Positions 54,568 to 63,636 of a DNA stretch of 64,000 bases are shown here, in pieces; position 1 is the first letter of the stretch; each line of letters starts with the position of its first letter. Source of the DNA: Sutterella sp. AM11-39 (GTDB taxonomy: Bacteria; Pseudomonadota; Gammaproteobacteria; Burkholderiales; Burkholderiaceae_F); assembly GCF_003472385.1 (NCBI RefSeq), contig NZ_QRLV01000004.1:124001-188000 (forward strand), read 5' to 3'. The notes under the pieces are model-generated. The model made no database searches. It saw only the letters and a list, made by a program, of their open reading frames with translations, and was not told the DNA's origin. The position numbers and the translations under genes were made by a program.

Positions 54568-55803
54568 TTAGACGCGCTTGAACACCAACGTGGCATTAGT
54601 GCCGCCGAAGCCGAAGTTGTTCTTGACGGCAGCGCGGATTTCCATCTGCTGCGGCTTGTCCTTGCAGACATTGATGCAGCATTCCGGATCCTGGTTGACG
54701 ATGTTGATCGTCGGAGGCGCCACCTGGTCGCGAATCGCAAGAACCGTAAAGACGCTTTCGATACCGCCGGCACCGCCGAGCAAGTGACCCGTAGCGCCCT
54801 TGGTGGAGCTCACCACAAGCTTGTCGGTGTGTTCGCCGAAGAGTTCGCGCACAGCGCGGGATTCGTTGATGTCGCCCACGGAGGTCGACGTGCCGTGTGC
54901 ATTTAGGTAGTCAATGTCCTCGGGCTTCAGACCGGCGTGGTTGAGCGCCATCTTCATGGAGCGAACGGGGCCGTCCGTAGCAGGCGTCGTGATGTGATAG
55001 GCGTCACCCGAAAGACCATAACCTGCGAGTTCGCAGTAGATCTTGGCGCCGCGGGCAACGGCGTGGTCGTAGTCTTCGAGAACAAGCAGGCCGCAGCCTT
55101 CACCCATCACAAAGCCGTCACGATCAACGTCGAACGGACGGGAAGCGTGAGCCGGGTCGTCGTTGCGGCGCGAAAGAGCGTGCATGCTGTCAAAGCCACC
55201 AATGCCGACTTCGCAGACCGTGCCTTCGGTACCGCCCGCAAGCATCACGTCGGCGTCACCGCGGCGAATGATCCAAGCCGCTTCACCGATTGCATGCAAA
55301 CCGGTGGCGCAAGCCGTCACGGTAGCAAGGTTAGGACCGCGCAGGTTTTTCATGATGCCAACCAGACCCGAAGCCATGTTGATGATGCAACCGGGGATCA
55401 TGAAGGGCGAGATGCGGCGCGGACCGCGTTCGAGCATCGCCTTGTGGTTGACGCAAATGGTTTCCAGACCGCCGATGCCCGAGCCGATAATGCAACCGGC
55501 GCGATCACCCTCTTCGTTTTTGCCGACGAAATCGAGACCGGCATCTTTGAGAGCTTCGGTCGCAGCCGCAGCGGCAAATTGCACATAGCGGTCATAACGG
55601 CGAGCTTCCTTGGCCTGCAGGCCGCCGGCCGCAGGATCAAAATTCTTGACTTCCCCGGCAATACGGCAACCGAATTCGGAAGCGTCAAATTCAGTAATCG
55701 GTCCGATACCGCATTCGCCGGCTAACAAAGCCTTCCAACTCGATTCCACATCGAGACCAAGCGGCGATACCATGCCCAAACCGGTCACAACCACACGGCG
55801 CAT
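54568..55803 (-). CDS. fabF: 3-oxoacyl-ACP synthase II (FabF)
   Basis: FabF elongates acyl-ACP by condensation with malonyl-ACP. The 411-residue thiolase-fold protein has the nucleophile cysteine in TVTACATGLHA (about residue 163). The two catalytic histidines are in NAHGTSTSVGD (about 303) and TKGATGHLLGGAGG (about 340). It is separated from acpP by a terminator-like hairpin, so its expression may be partly independent. Confidence 0.97.
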   Translation of the reverse strand: MRRVVVTGLGMVSPLGLDVESSWKALLAGECGIGPITEFDASEFGCRIAGEVKNFDPAAGGLQAKEARRYDRYVQFAAAAATEALKDAGLDFVGKNEEGDRAGCIIGSGIGGLETICVNHKAMLERGPRRISPFMIPGCIINMASGLVGIMKNLRGPNLATVTACATGLHAIGEAAWIIRRGDADVMLAGGTEGTVCEVGIGGFDSMHALSRRNDDPAHASRPFDVDRDGFVMGEGCGLLVLEDYDHAVARGAKIYCELAGYGLSGDAYHITTPATDGPVRSMKMALNHAGLKPEDIDYLNAHGTSTSVGDINESRAVRELFGEHTDKLVVSSTKGATGHLLGGAGGIESVFTVLAIRDQVAPPTINIVNQDPECCINVCKDKPQQMEIRAAVKNNFGFGGTNATLVFKRV

Positions 55804-55847
55804 CTTTTTGTTTTCCTTCCTGTTGTTCTGTGCAATACAAATCCGCT

Positions 55848-55870
55848 AAAAAAAGGGGGCTCACGCCCCC
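55848..55870 (-). terminator. Terminator after acpP
   Basis: GGGGGC (55855-55860) pairs with GCCCCC (55865-55870) around a TCAC loop. The minus strand then has seven T residues (55848-55854). Two further small hairpins lie between it and the acpP stop codon, including GCCTC/GAGGC at 55922-55933. Confidence 0.85.
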
Positions 55871-55933
55871 TTTTGCTTCATGCTGCCCGACACAAGGTCA
55901 TTTACCCTCTCTCGGACAGCGCCTCAAGAGGCA

Positions 55934-56173
55934 TTAGGCCTTGACGTTGGCCTGAATGAAGTCGATAGCCTGCTGAACGGTGCGCAGGTTTTCCTGCTGT
56001 TCATCCGGGATTTCGATCTTGAAAGCGTCTTCAAGAGCCATCACGAGTTCAACCGTGTCAAGGCTGTCGGCACCGAGATCTTCGATGAAGGAGGCTTCAT
56101 TCTTGATGTCGGCTTCGTTCTTGCCAAGCTGTTCAGCGATGATCTGCTTGACTTTCTGTTCCAAATCTTCCAT
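55934..56173 (-). CDS. acpP: Acyl carrier protein
   Basis: The 79-residue acidic protein has the phosphopantetheine attachment motif [13 protein letters not shown], with the serine at about residue 37. It is the carrier for all acyl chains in fatty-acid, lipid A and phospholipid synthesis. Its position between fabG and fabF is standard. Confidence 0.98.
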   Translation of the reverse strand: MEDLEQKVKQIIAEQLGKNEADIKNEASFIEDLGADSLDTVELVMALEDAFKIEIPDEQQENLRTVQQAIDFIQANVKA

Positions 56174-56275
56174 TTCCTACTCCGCGGAATTAGTCTGTGT
56201 TGAGCAAACGGTCATCCGTTTGCCGAAGAAAATTTTCTAATCGGGGGATTTTATCAGGCTTGAGGCCTAATTACA

Positions 56276-57031
56276 TCATCCCATGAACATGCCGCCGTTG
56301 ACGTGCAAAACGGTCCCGGTGACGTAGCCGGCGGGCTCAGAAGCCAAATAGAGCACGGCTGCAGCGATATCATCCGTTTTGCCGAGGCGAGCCGCCGGAA
56401 TTTGTGCCATGAGGTGCGTTTTGACGTCTTCGGGCAATGCGGCGGTCATGTCCGTTTCGATAAAGCCCGGGGCCACGCAGTTGACGGTCACGCCGCGGGA
56501 GGCCACTTCACGGGCCACCGACTTGCTCATGCCGATCATGCCGGCTTTGGCGGCAGCATAGTTGGCCTGACCGGCGTTTCCCATGGCACCCACCACAGAA
56601 CTCATGTTGATGATGCGGCCGAAGCGCTGCTTCATCATCGGACGCAGCACGGCGCGAGTCAGGCGGAAGACAGCCGTAAGATTGGTTTCGATCACGGCGT
56701 CCCAGGCTTCGTCGGACAAACGCATGGCAAGCATATCGCGGGTGATGCCGGCGTTGTTGACGAGAATGTCGATGCGGCCGAATTCGGCGACGATCGCATC
56801 CACGGCAGCCTTGCTCGCTTCAGCGTCAGTCACGTTGAGGACTATGCCGCGACCCTTGTCACCCAAAACTTCGCTGATCTGAGCCGCACCGGCTTCGGAC
56901 GTGGCCGTACCGATCACCTTGGCGCCGCACTCGGCCAGAGCCATGGCAACGGCGCGTCCGATGCCGCGCGTTGCCCCCGTCACGAGCGCCACGCGTCCGG
57001 CAAAGCTTTCAGCGGTAAAAAAGTTCTGCAT
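56276..57031 (-). CDS. fabG: 3-oxoacyl-ACP reductase FabG
   Basis: FabG reduces 3-oxoacyl-ACP with NADPH. The 251-residue short-chain dehydrogenase has TGATRGIG for the cofactor (about residue 19), NNAGITRD (about 91) and the catalytic YAAAKAGMIGM (about 158). CVAPGFIETDMT is the typical substrate-side loop. It lies 21 bp after fabD. Confidence 0.97.
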   Translation of the reverse strand: MQNFFTAESFAGRVALVTGATRGIGRAVAMALAECGAKVIGTATSEAGAAQISEVLGDKGRGIVLNVTDAEASKAAVDAIVAEFGRIDILVNNAGITRDMLAMRLSDEAWDAVIETNLTAVFRLTRAVLRPMMKQRFGRIINMSSVVGAMGNAGQANYAAAKAGMIGMSKSVAREVASRGVTVNCVAPGFIETDMTAALPEDVKTHLMAQIPAARLGKTDDIAAAVLYLASEPAGYVTGTVLHVNGGMFMG

Positions 57032-57052
57032 GTTCTTTTCCTTCTTCTCGAT

Positions 57053-57985
57053 TTATGCGTTGAGTTGCGCAATCACATTCTTGACGCTTGCCAGATCGCT
57101 CACGTTCGCAACCGTGATTTCGGGAGCGATGCGGCGAACCAGACCGGCAAGCACGCGGCCCGGGCCGCACTCGACTATATGGGTCACACCCATTTCCTGC
57201 ATCTTCTGCACGCAGCCGGTCCAGAGCACAGCACTGGCGGCCTGCTTGGCCAATGCGGCGCGGATTTCCCCGACCGTGTTGTGGCATACGACGTCTACAT
57301 TAGCAACGACGTCAACCATCGGTTCCTGCATCGGCGTGCGGGCAAGTTCTTCGGCCAGACGGTCGGCTGCAGGCTGCAGCAGCGTGCTGTGGAAGGGGGC
57401 CGACACGGCAAGCACCACGGCACGCTTGGCGCCGGCTTGCAGAGCAAGCGCACAAGCACGTTCAACGGCCGCCTTGTGACCGGCAATCACAACCTGACCG
57501 GGGCAGTTGAAGTTCACGGCTTCGACCGCTTCATCCTGAGCGGCCTTGGCGCAAAGATCAATCACAACGTCGTCGCTCAAGCCCAAAATGGCAGCCATGC
57601 CTCCCACGCCGACCGGCACTGCAGACTGCATGGCGCTGGCGCGGAAACGCACAAGACGCACGGCATCCTCGATCGAGAAAACTCCCGCAGCCGTCAGAGC
57701 CGTGTACTCGCCAAGGCTGTGTCCTGCCATCACTTCAGGCATCGGTCCGCCCGCTTCCTTCCAGGCCGCAAAAACGGCGTAGCTTGTAGCAAGCAATGCG
57801 GGCTGCGTGTTGACTGTCAAATTCAATTCCGTGTCGGGGCCATTGGCAATCAGTTCGCCAAGCGGTTCTCCGAGCGCTCGATCGGCCGCCTGCATCACGG
57901 CCGCAGCCGCTTCCGACTCCTTAGCCCAGTCGGCCATGCCGACCTTCTGCGACCCCTGTCCGGGGAATACAAACGCTAATTTCAA
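57053..57985 (-). CDS. fabD: Malonyl-CoA:ACP transacylase FabD
   Basis: FabD loads malonate onto ACP. The 310-residue protein has FPGQGSQKVGMA at the N-terminus, the nucleophile serine in GHSLGEYTAL (about residue 92) and the catalytic histidine in VSAPFHSTLL (about 200). It lies 25 bp after fabH. Confidence 0.97.
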   Translation of the reverse strand: MKLAFVFPGQGSQKVGMADWAKESEAAAAVMQAADRALGEPLGELIANGPDTELNLTVNTQPALLATSYAVFAAWKEAGGPMPEVMAGHSLGEYTALTAAGVFSIEDAVRLVRFRASAMQSAVPVGVGGMAAILGLSDDVVIDLCAKAAQDEAVEAVNFNCPGQVVIAGHKAAVERACALALQAGAKRAVVLAVSAPFHSTLLQPAADRLAEELARTPMQEPMVDVVANVDVVCHNTVGEIRAALAKQAASAVLWTGCVQKMQEMGVTHIVECGPGRVLAGLVRRIAPEITVANVSDLASVKNVIAQLNA

Positions 57986-58010
57986 TTCCGTTCTCCGGTT
58001 TTTGTATCTG

Positions 58011-59015
58011 TTACCACTTCAGGAGCACGCTGCCCCAGGTCATGCCGGCACCCACACCTTGCAGCATCACGGTGTCGCCTTCATGAATTCGTCCGTTTTT
58101 GACAGCCCAGTCCAGCGCCAGCGGAACGCTCGCAGCAGACGTGTTGCCGTGCATCTGAACCGTTTCCACTGTCTTGTCCTTCGGAATGCCGAGCTTATCG
58201 GCAATCATTTCGATGATGCGGATGTTGGCCTGATGCGGCACCCACACGTCGACTTCGCCCGGCGCGATTCCGGCCATGCCGCAAACTTCCACGAAACTTT
58301 CCGACAGAGAGCTCACGGCAAGCTTGAAAACCTGGCGGCCATTCATCTGAATAAAGGGAGAGCCCGCAATTTTGCCGTTTTCAATGCGCGCGTCGCATGC
58401 AAGCGTATCAACGCCGAAGGAGCCGTCCGCATGCATGCGGTGCGCAAGAATACCTTCACGCTCGCAGGCTTCGATCACAACAGCGCCCGCGCCGTCGCCA
58501 AAAAGCACGCATGTCGTTCTGTCATTCCAGTCAAGCAGTCGGCTCAGCACTTCAGCGCCCACGACGAGGGCCCGTTTGTAACCTCCGGTGCGAATCAGAC
58601 CGTCGGCAACGCTCATGGCATAAACAAAGCCGGCGCAAACCGCCTGCACGTCAAACGCTGCGCACCCCTTGATGCCCAAGGCATTCTGCAATCGGCAGGC
58701 CATCGACGGAAACAAGCCGTCGGGAGTGGTTGTCGCCACGATGATGAGGTCAATTGTCTGAGGATCGATATTGCCGCGCGTCAAAGCGTCGCGGGTCGCA
58801 TCCACAGCCAGAGAAAGCGTCGTCTGCCCATCCACGGCGATGTGACGGCAACCGATGCCGGTGCGCGTGCGAATCCATTCGTCGCTCGTCTCAATGCCGC
58901 GCTCGGCAAGCTCTTTAGCGAGATCACCGTTGGTCACAGCACGATCAGCTAACTTAGAACCCGTTGTCAGCACTCGGGTGTAGATGCGGTTGGTGCAATC
59001 TGTCATTCGTTCCAT
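58011..59015 (-). CDS. fabH: 3-oxoacyl-ACP synthase III (FabH)
   Basis: FabH starts fatty-acid chains by condensing acetyl-CoA with malonyl-ACP. The catalytic residues are Cys in VQAVCAGFVYAMS (about residue 122), His in WVPHQANIRI (about 258) and Asn in HGNTSAASVPLAL (about 288). The length of 334 is slightly above the E. coli protein (317). The start may instead be the ATG at 59006. plsX, its usual upstream neighbour, is absent; a terminator and a structured segment lie there. Confidence 0.96.
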   Translation of the reverse strand: MERMTDCTNRIYTRVLTTGSKLADRAVTNGDLAKELAERGIETSDEWIRTRTGIGCRHIAVDGQTTLSLAVDATRDALTRGNIDPQTIDLIIVATTTPDGLFPSMACRLQNALGIKGCAAFDVQAVCAGFVYAMSVADGLIRTGGYKRALVVGAEVLSRLLDWNDRTTCVLFGDGAGAVVIEACEREGILAHRMHADGSFGVDTLACDARIENGKIAGSPFIQMNGRQVFKLAVSSLSESFVEVCGMAGIAPGEVDVWVPHQANIRIIEMIADKLGIPKDKTVETVQMHGNTSAASVPLALDWAVKNGRIHEGDTVMLQGVGAGMTWGSVLLKW

Positions 59016-59118
59016 CTAAAAAAACACGACGTACCGATTCGCCTCACCGCTGATTCACGTTTTGGCTGCCGGTCGTCAAAAAGCATTAGCGAAGCGATAT
59101 TAGCAAACGACAGACATC

Positions 59119-59156
59119 AAAAAAGGAGATTCGTCCGTACAGACGATCTCCTTTTT
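59119..59156 (-). terminator. Strong bidirectional terminator downstream of rpmF
   Basis: AAAAAGGAGAT (59120-59130) and ATCTCCTTTTT (59146-59156) are perfect complements, extended by CGTC/GACG. The T-tract is on both strands. It would end transcripts coming from rpmF before fabH. Confidence 0.9.
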
Positions 59157-59369
59157 CACTTGGTTTCAGTTTTTCTGTCGGCCGTGCTTCGAAGCGGCGG
59201 CGCCTATCAAGTGCTGCAGCGACTCTCAAGGCCGGGGCGGCTTTGCCGGGCTGCCGGATGCCTCCGACATTGACCGAGACATGGGGTTAGGCGCGGTGTT
59301 TCACCCGTTACCGATCTCCCCTGAGCCGGTTCCTCGCGTTCCAACCGTCAGAATATTCCGGAACCGAGA
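59157..59369 (-). ncRNA. Candidate structured RNA between rpmF and its terminator
   Basis: The 213-nt segment is clearly richer in G+C than the flanks and has many short complementary arms. Read on the minus strand these include GGGTG-AAA-CACC (within 59289-59310), CCGGC-AAA-GCCG (about 59236-59252) and GCCG/CGGC around a GCTTCGAAGC core (about 59180-59200). It follows rpmF and ends in a strong terminator, so it is probably transcribed. It has no open frame over 60 codons. I compared it by eye with SRP RNA, 6S, RNase P, tmRNA and the common riboswitches and saw no match to their conserved cores. It may be a stand-alone RNA or a long 3' UTR. Confidence 0.35.
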
Positions 59370-59561
59370 TTATTCTTCAGCAGCGTCCTGCTTGGTCGTC
59401 ACAACCTTCTTGCCGCGGTAGAAACCGTTCGGGCTGATGTGGTGACGGCGGTGCACTTCACCGGTACCGGGTTCAACGGCGGTAGCCGGGTTGGACAGGA
59501 AGTCGTGAGCACGGTGATTGCCGCGCTTGCTGGTGGATTTCTTATTTTGCTGAACAGCCAT
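59370..59561 (-). CDS. rpmF: 50S ribosomal protein L32
   Basis: The 63-residue basic protein starts [20 protein letters not shown], the standard L32 N-terminus, and contains [16 protein letters not shown]. It lacks the zinc cysteines found in some L32 forms. It has its own near-consensus promoter about 160 bp upstream and lies before the fab genes, as in most Proteobacteria. The DUF177 (YceD) gene usually found upstream of it is not seen. Confidence 0.97.
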   Translation of the reverse strand: MAVQQNKKSTSKRGNHRAHDFLSNPATAVEPGTGEVHRRHHISPNGFYRGKKVVTTKQDAAEE

Positions 59562-60141
59562 TTTCTTAATACCCCACGTGGGTTAAAAGTTAACTTTTAG
59601 TGTTTGAAGCTTCCGTACGCCACATCTTGCATCGAAATGAGGCACACAAATGCTTTAAATTCAGCGACATGAGCGCACTGACAACGGGGATGCCGCCGTC
59701 AATACGCACGTCGAACGCGCCATTATATTGATTGGAAAAGAAATTATCAATACTCAATCCTTCGTTTTTCGCTGAACTCTCCCATTAAGCATGTTCCATT
59801 TGAGTTGCCGTGCACCCAGACTGATAGCAGGAATGTTTCAGCTTTGCCAAGGCCTGTCTGTTGGGCGCTTCTTTGCTCTTGTACCGCCTGTATTCGGCAT
59901 CATTGACTCGGTACGGCAGATTCGGCTCACTGTTTTTGCTCGGCCTGGGCTTTTTTAGGTCCTCAGTTGTCAATTGCAGGTATCGCAACCCGCGACTGAC
60001 GCCGCAGTTTTCCTCGCGTTCTACGAAAAGAAAGTGCTCGCTGTCGACTTGAGCATTTGCCTCTCCGTCGAACAGAATGTGTTGTCAACCTCACTAAAAT
60101 GAAATGTTTCGATCAAATTGAGTCCGACGACAACTGATCCA
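59562..60141. other. Divergent intergenic region rpmF / histidine kinase
   Basis: This 580-bp region holds the rpmF promoter and leader on the minus strand and the unseen promoter of the plus-strand kinase gene. A 99-codon minus-strand frame (59785-60084) is open but has no ATG start until near its end and no recognisable homology; it may be a gene remnant. No clear IS ends, tRNA or CRISPR-like repeats are seen. No good Shine-Dalgarno precedes the kinase start. Confidence 0.5.
59722..59750 (-). promoter_or_regulatory. Sigma-70 promoter of rpmF
   Basis: On the minus strand TTGATA (59745-59750) and TATAAT (59722-59727) are separated by exactly 17 bp. This is the best promoter match in the window. 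Transcription would start near 59715, giving a leader of about 155 nt. Confidence 0.85.
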
Positions 60142-62673
60142 ATGTCTACTGCAAACGTTCCACCCAAGCCATTGGTCAATCTCTACGGCGACAGCGAATT
60201 ACCTCCCTATTTCGAAGAAATCGTTGAGCCGAAGTCATTCCGCAATCGTCTGATCAACGTCCTGATCTGGACAACGCTTCTGCCTCTGATCCTGCTCCTG
60301 TTCTTTCTGCAGAAAAACTTCGAAACCGCCACTGAAGTTCAAAACAACCTTCAGCTCGGCGTTGCGCGAGAAGCCGCTCTTTATGTTGAATCTGGCATAT
60401 CCAATATCCGAAGCCAACTCTCGTTGGCACTCAGCACCTACAGCCCCGAGGCTCCGCTTTCCCAGAAGAGCAGGACATTCGAAAACCTGCTCACACAAAA
60501 TTCAAGCATCCGCAGTCTCTCGTACACCGATGAAACAGGCTTTACCACATCTCTGCGAAACAATCAGCCACTCGAAACTCCCCAGCATTCGTTGGCAACG
60601 CGTGTATTCACCCTGAATATCGATCAGCCGGGGACCAACGGAATTCTTCATCGAACACTGACGGCATCCGTAGATATTTCGATGCTTGCCAAAGACTTCG
60701 CCAATCTGTTGTACGGGCAAAGCTACTCCGGGGCTATCTTTAATGCCGATCGTCAGCTCATCTACGCCATCTCAAGCAATTCGCATTATCACAACGCCGC
60801 CTACGATCCACTGACACCCATTGAGCTTACTCAGCTTCATGAATCCAAGGGTGAACCATTTTTGCTTCGGACTGAAGGCGACCGATTTTCTTCTCACATA
60901 AAAGCCTTCGTACCCATCGGCCCCATGGGATGGACACTGGTCATCTCGCAAGCTCAGCAAACCCGTGATGAAGCCATGAAGGAAACAGCCGTGATCTGGG
61001 CACTCGGTTTTTTTGCCGCACTGGCCGGCACTTTTTTCCTGGGCTCATTCATGGCGGTTCCAATTACCCGTTCTTTCGACTCGCTCGTTGCCAGCGTCGA
61101 AAACTACGGTAAAACCGGTCATTTCACTCGTATCGACAAGATGCTTGCGATTGAAGGAACAACCGAACTTGTCAAACTTGAGGAGACATTCGCCCGCATG
61201 GCGCAATCTGTCGACAAAGGCAAAGAAGAGCTGCAAAAAGCCAATCTAAGGCTTGAAGACGAGGTTCAGGCTCGCACCAGCGACCTGGTTGCAAGAAACG
61301 AAGAACTAAAAACATTGCAGACTTTGCTCGCACCGCTGTCCTCCACCGGTCATTTCATGCCAAAAACATCGGTCATCTTCTACTGCATTGAGCGCTTCAG
61401 AGTTTTGCTGGAACTTTCTTCTCTGGTTTTCGAAACCGAAATCTCGACTCCAGCACCGCACAATTCCATTGATGTTCGGTTGGGCAGCACCGTCTACGGC
61501 CGTCTGCTTCTTCCGCAGGAAGCCATTCTCACCGCAGACAAGAGGAATTCGCTGGAGCGTCTGGCTTATGCGCTGGCCATTGTCTCTGCCAATGCCAAAC
61601 TTGTCGAACACCTCAGTCAGGAACAAGCAGCCTTGCAGACCGTCTTTGAATCCATGACCGACGGGGTGGTGATCATCGGCAAATCCGGTCTCATTCGTTA
61701 TGCGAACGAATACGCTGGCAAACTTCTGAACGAAGGGGACAGCGTATTGATGCTGATGTTCTCCGACATCATGACCTCCAACTGGGAGAGCATAACGGGA
61801 AACCGCATCACAGATGATCTGCAAAACAAAACCAAAACCCGCGTCCGTTCTCGCATCGGCGGCAATCGCGTGCTGGAACTCTTGCCGTTTACCGTTTCCG
61901 ACATGCCGGGACTTGCCGGCGAGCGAACCGGATGGATTCTGCGCGACATCACCCAAGAAGTCAGTCTCGAAGCCGTCAAGGAAAATATTGTCGGCGTGGT
62001 GGCTCACGAACTCAAAACTCCGCTCACTTTGCTTCAGCTTCAAGTGCGCGATCTGACTCGAACCATTGAACACGGTCAAATGCCGTCCATCAACGATGTC
62101 CGCGATCTCTCCGATGAAACGATTCATTTGGGCCAACTCGTCGACGACCTTCTTGATGTTTCAAGAATCCGCGCAGGAGCCATGAAGCTCAATGTTCGAG
62201 TCGTTCACGTGGCCAGCCTTATTGATCGGGCAGAAAAGCTCGCTGCAGCACGCTATCCCATGAAGGTTTCAAGACATATCGACATGGATGCCGAGCTCTT
62301 CTGTGTGGATCCGGATCGATTGACGCAAGTCTTCGTCAATCTGTTCAACAACGCAGCTCGCTATAAAAAGCCGACCCAAGAGGTTGCTCTCATTGACGTC
62401 AGCACCCGAATCGACGGACAGCAAATCGTCATCGATATTACCGATCAGGGTATCGGCATTGCGCCGGGCAAAGCCAAGCACATCTTTGATCAGTTTTATC
62501 AAGCCGACATGACCGCCAGCCGAAGCCACAGCGGCAGCGGTCTCGGTTTGACTATCGTACGCGGTATTATTCATGCGCACGGCGGCACCATCGCGGTTCA
62601 TTTCAGCAACCCTGAATTCGGTACGCGATTTACGCTCAGACTGCCCCTGAGCATGCCACCCGAACTCATTTGA
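60142..62673 (+). CDS. Membrane sensor histidine kinase
   Basis: The 843-residue protein has a cytosolic start, TM1 (about residues 40-58), a large periplasmic Cache-like sensor (about 60-275), TM2 (about 282-302), a HAMP-like linker and coiled coil. A PAS-like region (ESMTDGVVIIGKSGLIRYAN, about 505) follows, then HisKA with the phospho-acceptor in VVAHELKTPLTLL (about 622) and the ATPase motifs FNNAARY, DQGIGI and GSGLGLTIV. The ATG at 60142 is chosen; a TTG eight codons earlier is possible. The response-regulator gene follows 37 bp later. The periplasmic sensor and downstream transporter suggest that it senses an organic acid (inference). Confidence 0.9.
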   Translation: MSTANVPPKPLVNLYGDSELPPYFEEIVEPKSFRNRLINVLIWTTLLPLILLLFFLQKNFETATEVQNNLQLGVAREAALYVESGISNIRSQLSLALSTYSPEAPLSQKSRTFENLLTQNSSIRSLSYTDETGFTTSLRNNQPLETPQHSLATRVFTLNIDQPGTNGILHRTLTASVDISMLAKDFANLLYGQSYSGAIFNADRQLIYAISSNSHYHNAAYDPLTPIELTQLHESKGEPFLLRTEGDRFSSHIKAFVPIGPMGWTLVISQAQQTRDEAMKETAVIWALGFFAALAGTFFLGSFMAVPITRSFDSLVASVENYGKTGHFTRIDKMLAIEGTTELVKLEETFARMAQSVDKGKEELQKANLRLEDEVQARTSDLVARNEELKTLQTLLAPLSSTGHFMPKTSVIFYCIERFRVLLELSSLVFETEISTPAPHNSIDVRLGSTVYGRLLLPQEAILTADKRNSLERLAYALAIVSANAKLVEHLSQEQAALQTVFESMTDGVVIIGKSGLIRYANEYAGKLLNEGDSVLMLMFSDIMTSNWESITGNRITDDLQNKTKTRVRSRIGGNRVLELLPFTVSDMPGLAGERTGWILRDITQEVSLEAVKENIVGVVAHELKTPLTLLQLQVRDLTRTIEHGQMPSINDVRDLSDETIHLGQLVDDLLDVSRIRAGAMKLNVRVVHVASLIDRAEKLAAARYPMKVSRHIDMDAELFCVDPDRLTQVFVNLFNNAARYKKPTQEVALIDVSTRIDGQQIVIDITDQGIGIAPGKAKHIFDQFYQADMTASRSHSGSGLGLTIVRGIIHAHGGTIAVHFSNPEFGTRFTLRLPLSMPPELI

Positions 62674-62710
62674 ACCGAATTGGAACAACAATATCCAGAT
62701 CACAACAACC

Positions 62711-63436
62711 ATGTCGACCCGCAGTTTGCCTTTGATTCTTGTTGTTGACGATGAAAGCAAAATTCGTCGCTTGCTCACTAAGGAATTGGAAGCCAACGGC
62801 TTTGACGTCGTTTGTGCCGGAGACGGAGAGCAAGCACTCGAAGTCTTTGCTCAATCCGATCCGACTCCTGATCTGGTTTTGATGGATGTCATGATGCCGG
62901 GGATGGACGGCTTTGACTGTGCAGAGCGACTTTCGAAGTCGGCTAACGTTCCGATTATCTTTCTCTCGGCTCGAAACGAACCTTCCTTCAAGCTGCGCGG
63001 ATTTGACAGCGGAGCCGACGATTACATCACCAAGCCATTTCTTACCGAGGAACTGATCGCCCGCATCCGAGCCGTCATGCGTCGTGCGCATACCAGCGAA
63101 GAACACAATGCACAACGTGAGTACCGTAACGGACCGATGCGATTGAGTGAATCGAGCCGTTCTCTTTGGATTAATGATCGTGAAGTCAAGCTCGCTGACA
63201 GCGAATACCATCTGATGCTTGCCCTGATGAAGCATCCCGGCAGCGTTATTTCTCACGAACATCTATTGCAAAGAGTCTGGGGCGGCCACTCAATAGGTGA
63301 CGTTCAGAACCTTCGCGTAGCCTTCTCCCGCATCCGTCGCAAGCTGGAGGAAAACGGACTACAAGGCGGAGTCATCTCCGCCTATTCCGGCGTGGGTTAC
63401 CTGCTACGCGATCTGGTCCGCGATCCTCTGCTTTGA
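62711..63436 (+). CDS. OmpR-family response regulator
   Basis: The 241-residue protein has a receiver domain with the acidic pair in VVDDES, the phosphorylated Asp in LVLMDVMMPGMDGF (about residue 58) and the Lys in YITKPF. A winged-helix output domain of the OmpR/KdpE type follows (about 140-235, with NLRVAFSRIRRKLE and YSGVGYLL). It is paired with the kinase directly upstream. The probable target is the transporter gene that starts 200 bp downstream. Confidence 0.94.
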   Translation: MSTRSLPLILVVDDESKIRRLLTKELEANGFDVVCAGDGEQALEVFAQSDPTPDLVLMDVMMPGMDGFDCAERLSKSANVPIIFLSARNEPSFKLRGFDSGADDYITKPFLTEELIARIRAVMRRAHTSEEHNAQREYRNGPMRLSESSRSLWINDREVKLADSEYHLMLALMKHPGSVISHEHLLQRVWGGHSIGDVQNLRVAFSRIRRKLEENGLQGGVISAYSGVGYLLRDLVRDPLL

Positions 63437-63546
63437 GTTTCCGGACAAAAGTCGTTCGGCGCATAACGCTGATGCAATCTTTTTGCAACGTTTTTCACTC
63501 TTTGGTTTACGGTAAAGAAATTTTTTTCTTTCAGACTGAACGATAA

Positions 63547-63572
63547 GTGTCGGAGTGTACTCACTACGACAC
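63547..63572 (+). promoter_or_regulatory. Palindromic operator-like site before the transporter gene
   Basis: GTGTCG-G-AGTG (63547-63557) and CACT-A-CGACAC (63562-63572) form an inverted repeat with one mismatch position per arm around a TACT centre. It lies 65 bp before the transporter start. OmpR-type regulators usually bind direct repeats, so another regulator may use it. Confidence 0.4.
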
Positions 63573-63636
63573 GAGTGTTTCATCAACACACGCACTCCAT
63601 CAAAAGGCGTGCGCGACAAACCAAAGGAATGAAAAA

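Larger units (their letters stand above)
59016..59369. other. Gap between rpmF and fabH where plsX is normally found
   Basis: No open frame resembling PlsX (about 340 residues) or a remnant of it fits in this 354-bp gap. It contains the fabH upstream region (59016-59118), a strong terminator (59119-59156) and a GC-rich structured stretch (59157-59369). These are listed separately. Confidence 0.75.

Noticed and set aside
59157..59369. Identification of the structured segment as SRP RNA or 6S RNA
   Set aside because: A CCCTGAGCCG-like string and a GGTCA stretch caught my eye, but the invariant SRP GGAA-loop core and the order of the 6S elements are absent.
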